From Oscarella lobularis (lineage: Eukaryota > Porifera > Homoscleromorpha > Homosclerophorida > Oscarellidae), in the NCBI RefSeq assembly GCF_947507565.1, contig NC_089188.1, positions 1,550,001 to 1,614,000 on the forward strand: a stretch of 64,000 nucleotides of DNA, read 5' to 3'. Both the position numbers and the translations under genes were made by a program. The notes under the pieces were generated by a model that saw only the letters and a program-made list of their open reading frames with translations, had not been told where the DNA came from and did not search any database. Shown piece after piece: positions 58,031 through 64,000 of this stretch. Positions within the stretch are counted from its first letter, which is position 1, and every line of letters begins with the position of its first letter.

Positions 58031-61000
58031 ATGCCAGAAGTACGAACGACGAACGGTTTTTACGACGGCGACGACGACGATTTGGTCGCCGTCGAGAAGA
58101 TGAATCCGAGGGATTTCAACGACGCTTGGGCCGACATTCAACACAAGACATTTCGCAATTGGATCAATAATCAACTCAAGGACAAAAGTCCGTGGCGCGT
58201 CGAAGATCTGTCGACAGATTTCCAAGACGGCTGCGTCCTCTGTCGTCTTCTCGAAATTCTCTCGGAAAAATCGCTCGGACGGTAAAAGGAATTTTTTTGT
58301 TGATACGATTTCATTTTTTTCTCTTCTCCTTTAGGTGGTTCAAGAATCGGGAGAAGGTTCGTTTCAAGCATCACAAACTGGAGAACATATCGACGGCGCT
58401 CCGATTCATGGAAGCCGAGAACATGAAACTCGTTAATATCGGTAAGAGAAAACGATTCTTTCGCGTCTCGCTCGTCGCTTGGATACGACGAGGCGTCGCC
58501 AAGGGAAACCGTCGCGAGAATAACCGCGTTTGGGTGGGCGCCACCCACCCCTTATGTAGGCGGCGAAGACGTTTATAATGGAAATCTCAAGCTGATACTC
58601 GGTATCGTCTGGCGACTCATTCTCCGCTATCAAATCTCGCTCGGACGCGACGGCGGTTCGAGCGGGGGCCCCGGCGGCAGCGGCGGCGACAAGGGATCCT
58701 CGAGACGAAATGTTTCCGCAAAGAAAGTTCTTCTCGGTTGGGTTCAGTCGTGCGTTCCCGATATCAACGTGGGCAATTTCACAAGCCATTGGCGCGACGG
58801 CGTGGCATTGAGTGCGCTCGTGGAACACCTGAAGCCGGGCTCCTGTCCGAATTATAAGAACCTGAATCGAAGCCAGCAACTCGCTAATTGTCAAGATGCC
58901 ATGGGGATAGCCGAAAGGGAGCTCGGCATTCCTATGTTGCTAACGCCGGAAGACATGGTGAACCCGGAAGTCGACGAGCTGAGCGTCATGACGTACGTTT
59001 CCTATTTTTGCGGGGTGAATTCGCCGGGCGCCGAGAGTCTTCTCAAGTGGGTCAACTCCATGATTCCCGACTACGGAATCACGAATTTCACGTCGGATTG
59101 GCGCGACGGGCGCGCCTTGTGCGCGCTCGTCGACGCACTCGCGCCCGGTCTCTGCCCCGATCACAAGCAGCTCGACGCTTCGCGCGCTTTGGACAACGTC
59201 AAGCGGGGCATGCAGCTGGGCGAATCGAAGTTGCGAATCAAGCCGACGCTGACGCCGGAAGAGTTTGCCGATCCTCATCTCGATCAAGTCAGCATGATGA
59301 CGTATTTGTCGTGGTTTCGATCGGCGTCGCCCGTTCACGGTGCCGCGCAAAAGTGCACCGTCGGCGGCGAGGGAATAGCGGGAGGAAAGGTCGGCGTCGA
59401 GACGGAATTTCGAATCAAAACGGGCGGCGACGAATCGATAAAAGCGTCGCGCATCAAAGCGACGGTCTACGATCCGTCTGGCAAAGCGGTCAAAGTGAAA
59501 GTTCGAGACAGCGAAGACGGAGTCGTCTCCGTCAAGTACACTCCCGTCGTGCCGGGCACTTACACTGTCGTCGCTTTCTGCGACGACGAGGAAATCTCCC
59601 AGTCGCCGTTTCATCCGAAATTCGAAATTCCGCCCCAAGCGTCTTGTTGTCGCGTTCACGGCGCCGGTCTCAGCGATGCGATCGTCAACGAGCCGACGTC
59701 GTTTTATTTCGAAGAAGGAAAAGAAGCCGGATGCGGCGAGATGATGGCGAGCGTCGTCGATCCGAGCGGAAAGGCAATCGCCGTCAGCGTCAAAGACGAC
59801 GGCGGCGACGGGTCGCGAAAGCGAATCGAGTACACGCCGACGGAAGTCGGCACGTATCGCGTTGCCGTCACGTGGGCCGGAGAGGACGTGCCGGGCGGGC
59901 CGTTTCGCGTCAACGTCGTCGATCCGAAGAAGTGCGTCTGCGTCGGCGACGGAATCGAACGCGCCGTTCTCAATCAACCGGCGCGTTTTTCCGTTCGAAC
60001 GGACGGCGCCGGACCGGGCGTTCTTAGTGCCGTCGCGTACGGCCCGACGTCGCGCGTACCCGTCGAAATCGTTCGCGACAGCGACGGCGCCTACTTGGCC
60101 GAGTATCGACCGACAGAATTGGGCGACTATTCGCTCGAAGTCAAATGGGGCGGACGACTCGTCGGCGTCGACGGGGCTCCGCACGTCGTTCGATGCATCT
60201 CCGGCGTCGATCCGAGCAAGGTGAAAGTAACGCGACCGCCGCCGTCGACCAAATCGGGTCTCTACGCGCTCGGACGGCCCTTGGAATTCAAAGTCAACTC
60301 GGAACAGGCGGGAGCCGGAAAACTAACCGCGTCCGCGGTGAACAAATTGACAGGCAAAGCGGCGTCGGTTCGCGTATTGAAGGATAAGGAAGGACAGTAT
60401 CGAGTTGAAGTGAAGCCCGACGAGCGAGGCGAATACAACGTCGACTTTCGATACGACGACTTGGAAATACCTGGCAATCCGCAGGCACTTTCCGTCGTCG
60501 ACGCGCCGAACGCAAAAAAGGTGAAAATCATCGAAGGACCGAATGGAACAGATCTGCTTCTCGATCAAGATGCTCAATTCTTCGTCGACACGAAAGACGC
60601 CGGTTTCGGTCAGCTGACGGCGACCGTCCAAACGACGAGCGGTATCGGCACGGAGAACGCGAACGTCTACGTGAAACGAATGGAAGACGGTAAATTCGCC
60701 GTCGGCATGTCGGCGAACGAAGCCGACGACTATTATCTCAACATCTGGTGGGACGATCAGCCCGTCGAAAGTTCGCCGATCGTCGTTCGATTTCGCGAGC
60801 CGCCCGACGCCGCCAAAGTCAAAGTGAACGCGTCGTCGTCGCTACCGCGAAAGATGTTCGTCGGACGACCCTTCCAATTCGACGTCGACACGTCGCGCGC
60901 CGGCAGCGGTCGTCTGACGGCGCGCTCGGTGCGACGACGAACTGGACAGCGTCAGAACGTCGACGTCGTCGACGTCGGCTACGGTCGTCACGTCGTCAAA

Positions 61001-64000
61001 TTCGATCCGAACGTCGCCGACGATTACGAATTGGAGTTGGTGTGGGGCGACGAAACGGTGCCCGGGAAACCGGTCGAAGTCAAGTATCTCGAGCCGCCCG
61101 ACGCTTCCAAAGTCAAGTGCAAGACTCTATTGAAGCCCGACGAGGAGGCAATCGTCGGCGAAAGAAAGTCGCTCGTTTTCGACACGCTCTTTGCGGGCAC
61201 GGGAAAACTGAGCGCCTACGTTCATAGCGAAGAACACGGGCCTCTCGACGTCGTCGAAGTCGAAGAAGCGACGGACGTGCGCGGCGAGTACAAAGTCTCG
61301 TTTACGCCGCGTCATCCCGACGAATACGTCGTCGACGTCTTCTGGGACGGCGTTCCCGTGCCGTGCAGTCCCGTCGCCATCAAAGCGATTCAGCCGTCGA
61401 ATCCGAATCGAGTGAAGCTAATCGGTGCCGGTGCGCCGTCGAAGCCCGTTCGCGTCGGCCAAGCCGTTCGCATGACGTTCGACACGTCCGAAGCGGGACG
61501 CGGTCAATTGACGACGGTCGCGACCGGTCGAAAAACGGGTCCCGTTCCCGTTCAAGTGCGGGAAATTCTCGACGGACGATACGAAGTCGTTTTCACGCCC
61601 GAATGCGAGGACAAGTTCAACGTGATGGTCCAATGGAACGGCGAACCGATTCCCGGCGCTCCGTTCGCCGTCAAAGTCGAAGCGTCGACGAGCGACGTCG
61701 CCGATTCGTCGAAAGTGAAAATTGCTTCGGCGTCGCCGCGCGACGGCGACTTTCGCGTCGGTCAATCGGCCGAAATCGTTCTCGACGCGCGCGACGCCGG
61801 CGACGGCGTGCCGTCCGTTCACGTGACGGGCACGCGAACGGGTGCGACATCGGCCGAAGTGTTCGACGTCGGCAACGGGCAATACATGGCGACGTTTACG
61901 CCGGACAAAGCCGATCGTTACACGATCGAATTATTCTGGGACGACGAGGAAATCGAAGCGAGTCCCATAGCGATGAAGTGTTTGCCGAGAAAGTCGGACT
62001 TATCGAAAATTCGCGTCTCCGAACTCGAACCGGGCGTCGTCTTGCAACCGGTGAAATTCTACGTCAATACGGGCGAAGCCGGCGACGGAGAATTGTTGGT
62101 GAGAACGCGCGGTCCGACGAACGGATCGACGCCCGATTTCGTTTTCGAGTCAGCCGGCGACGGGCTCTACGAGGCTAACTACGTGCCGAACGCGCCCGGC
62201 GTTCACGACTTTGACGTGACGTGGTCGGGCGAGCCGATACCGGGGAGTCCGTTTCGCGTGAACGTGATGGGAAATAGCGACGCGAGTCGCGTAACGGTCA
62301 GCGGACGCGCGTTGGAAAACGACGACGATTTTCTGATTGGGGAACCGGCCGAATTGGACGTCGACGCGTCGCGAGCGCCGCGCGGAAAGTTGACCGGTCA
62401 CGCCGTCGGCACGAAGGACTACATGCCGCAGCACGTCGAAATCACCGATTTGGATAACGGACAATACGCGGTTCGCTTCACCGCCAACGAACCGGACACG
62501 TACATGCTCTGTCTCAAGTACAACGGCGAAAACGTTTTGGGCAGTCCATTCAAATTGAAATACGTTCAGCCGCCCGATCCGTCGCTCGTAGAAATCCAAG
62601 GCCTTCGCAACGGAATCGTTTTCGAACCGATACGATTTCGCGTCGACGCGCGTCGCGCCGGATCCGGGGAACTTCTCGTTCGCGCCGCCGGACCGACGGC
62701 AGGCGGGCCGTCCGATTTCGATTTGCGTAACACTGGCAACGGTTTGTTCGTCGCCGTCTACGTGCCGACGGCTGCCGGCGATCATTCGTTTCACGTGACC
62801 TGGTCCGGCATTCACATTCCCGGTAGCCCGTTTAAAGTGAACGTCGCCGCCGGACGAGAAGGAAAGGCGAAGATGATCGAAGCGGCCGAAGTGCCGGATA
62901 GCAAAGTCGAAGCCGGAACGCCCGTCGAAGTGGTCGTCAACACGCGAAAGGGAGGAAAAGGCGGCAAATTGACGGCGTCGTGTCGAGGATTGCACGTCGG
63001 CGTCGTGCACGTGAAAGTGGAGACGAATCGTCGCAACGGAACGTCGATCGTCCGCTTCGTTCCGCCCCAAGTCGACGACTACACGCTCGACGTTCTCTGG
63101 GACGGCAAACACATACGCGACAGTCCGTTTCACGTGCACGCCTACGGCTCCGGCAAAACGCTACGTCAGAACACGATCGGCGTGACGGCGTCCCACTGCA
63201 GCGTTCTCGAACCACGCGTCAGCGAGGACAATCCCTTCTTTTCCGTCGGTCAACCCGTTCGCTACGTCGTTCAAACGCCCGGCGTTCCCGCTCGTCACGT
63301 CGTCGCCATAGCGACCGGTCCCAAAGGAAACTGCCCGACGACCGTTCAAAACGTCGGCAACGGATCGTTCGCCGTCGACGTCGTCCCGCCGTCGCCGGGA
63401 ACGTATCGTCTCGTCTTCAAAGTCTTCGACAAGCCTCTGCCGCGTTGCCCCTTCCTTTTCGTCGCCGGTCAACCTCAATATAATCCGTCGAAGGTCGTCG
63501 TGACGGGCGACGGGATCGACAATCAAGCCTTTCGTCTCGGCGCTACGTGCAATTTGGACGTCGACGCTCGTCGCGCCGGAACCGGGCGACTTCTCGTCGA
63601 CGCGTCCGGACCCATAACGGACAGCAAAGAGCTGGAGGTCATCGACAACGAAGACGGATCGTACGTCGTTCGGTTCAAGCCCGTTCGTCCCGGCGAATAT
63701 CAACTCGACGTCGTTTGGGTCGATAAACCCGTGCCGGGAAGTCCGTTTCAATTTCGCTTCTTTCGCGGTTCGGTCAGCGTCGACGCGAAGAGTCTTCGCG
63801 CCGAAGGCGTCGGTCTGTCCAAGGCGGACGTCGGCGAGAAAGCCGAGTTCGTCGTTCGGGGCTTGGACGGCGCCGCCGACGAGAGCAATCTCGAAGCGAC
63901 CTGCCACGGCGTCAAAGCGATCGCTCGCGTCTTCATCGATTCGGTTAGCGACGGCGTTGCGCGCGGTCACTACATCGTGCCGACGGCGGGTGCGTATCTC
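58031..64000 (+). CDS. Three-CH-domain filamin (Jitterbug-type), 3' end outside window
   Basis: Actin-binding filamin-type protein. Exon 1 (58031-58280) and exon 2 (58335-58441) encode the CH1 start (WADIQHKTFRNWINNQL, DFQDGCVLCRLLEIL, LENISTALRFME). Exon 3 begins at 58560 and stays open to the window end. CH1 finishes GNLKLILGIVWRLILRYQIS; CH2 is KKVLLGWVQSCVP, FTSHWRDGVALSALVEHLKP. A third CH follows: LLKWVNSMIPDYGITNFTS, WRDGRALCALVDALAPGLC. Ordinary filamins have two CH domains; three is the layout of insect Jitterbug and related invertebrate proteins. From about 59340 there are 15 complete filamin Ig repeats and part of a 16th, each ending in a GSPF/GGPF/DSPF-like motif (repeat ends near 59600, 59895, 60180, 60480, 60780, 61075, 61375, 61670, 61970, 62255, 62555, 62830, 63130, 63455, 63750). 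Gly/Ser-rich hinge between CH1 and CH2 (~58650-58690). Confidence 0.93.

Noticed and set aside
58888-60027. Plus-strand ORF of 379 codons rich in Arg and Ser
   Set aside because: Out-of-frame shadow of the filamin coding frame; the true frame gives CH and filamin repeats throughout.
58940-60184. Long minus-strand ORF (414 codons), with similar ones at 62150-63139 and 63161-63970
   Set aside because: They lie antisense to the filamin exon, whose strong codon bias (few A/T third positions) leaves the opposite strand free of stops. The Arg/Asp-rich translations have no domain.
1-64000. tRNA, rRNA, CRISPR arrays, bacterial operons or viral genes
   Set aside because: I saw no tRNA B-box with paired arms, no rRNA core sequence, no regularly spaced repeats and no viral or transposase motifs. 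The gene structure is eukaryotic throughout.

Overview
The window is nuclear DNA of an animal. Nearly every gene is a string of short exons separated by very short GT-AG introns (commonly 50-65 nt), genes lie tens to hundreds of bases apart, and several families are animal-type (UNC80, SHIP-type phosphatase, TBL1, FERM-RhoGEF proteins, three-CH filamin). The combination of a compact genome, tiny introns and these families suggests an early-branching metazoan. My best guess is a homoscleromorph sponge; this is inference and no single gene proves it.

Layout. (1) 1-6839 (+): the 3' part of an UNC80-like NALCN channel auxiliary subunit, cut by the window start. (2) 7157-12719 (+): three genes in a row with very small gaps: INTS6 (Integrator subunit), a secreted SGNH/GDSL hydrolase, and an SLC35A5-type nucleotide-sugar transporter. 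(3) 12720-15470: the least gene-dense stretch, with only doubtful ORFs and two copies of an extended CCAAT motif. (4) 14863-25400: a roughly 5.3 kb tandem duplication. Each unit carries a TATA promoter and an intact gene for a secreted mosaic protein (four H-type-lectin-like repeats, a follistatin/Kazal module, a C-type lectin domain, three EGF modules and a second C-type lectin domain), followed by the 3' end of PARG. Only the distal PARG (25156-27097, -) is complete. The copy between the two lectin genes is a broken, internally inverted pseudogene fragment. (5) 27152-31523: a CCDC160-like coiled-coil protein (+), a PUDP-type HAD phosphatase (-) and TBL1 (+). Two of these pairs share divergent promoters. 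(6) 31797-37219 (+): a SHIP2-like inositol 5-phosphatase (SH2, phosphatase, C2, proline-rich region, SAM). (7) 37494-55738 (+): three tandem paralogues with a FERM-DH-PH-FYVE-like-PH layout, which joins features of FARP and FGD Rho exchange factors. (8) 55900-57117 (-): an intronless TPR protein. (9) 58031 to beyond the window end (+): a filamin-type protein with three calponin-homology domains and at least 15 filamin repeats, most of it in one exon longer than 5.4 kb.

How they may work together: SHIP, the three FERM/RhoGEF/FYVE proteins and filamin are, as families, phosphoinositide- and actin-linked, and they sit within about 33 kb. Whether this clustering has any functional meaning is unknown. 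The most unusual items are the FERM-RhoGEF-FYVE hybrids, the duplicated lectin mosaic with its PARG pseudogene scar, and three GC-AG introns that are each 55 nt long.
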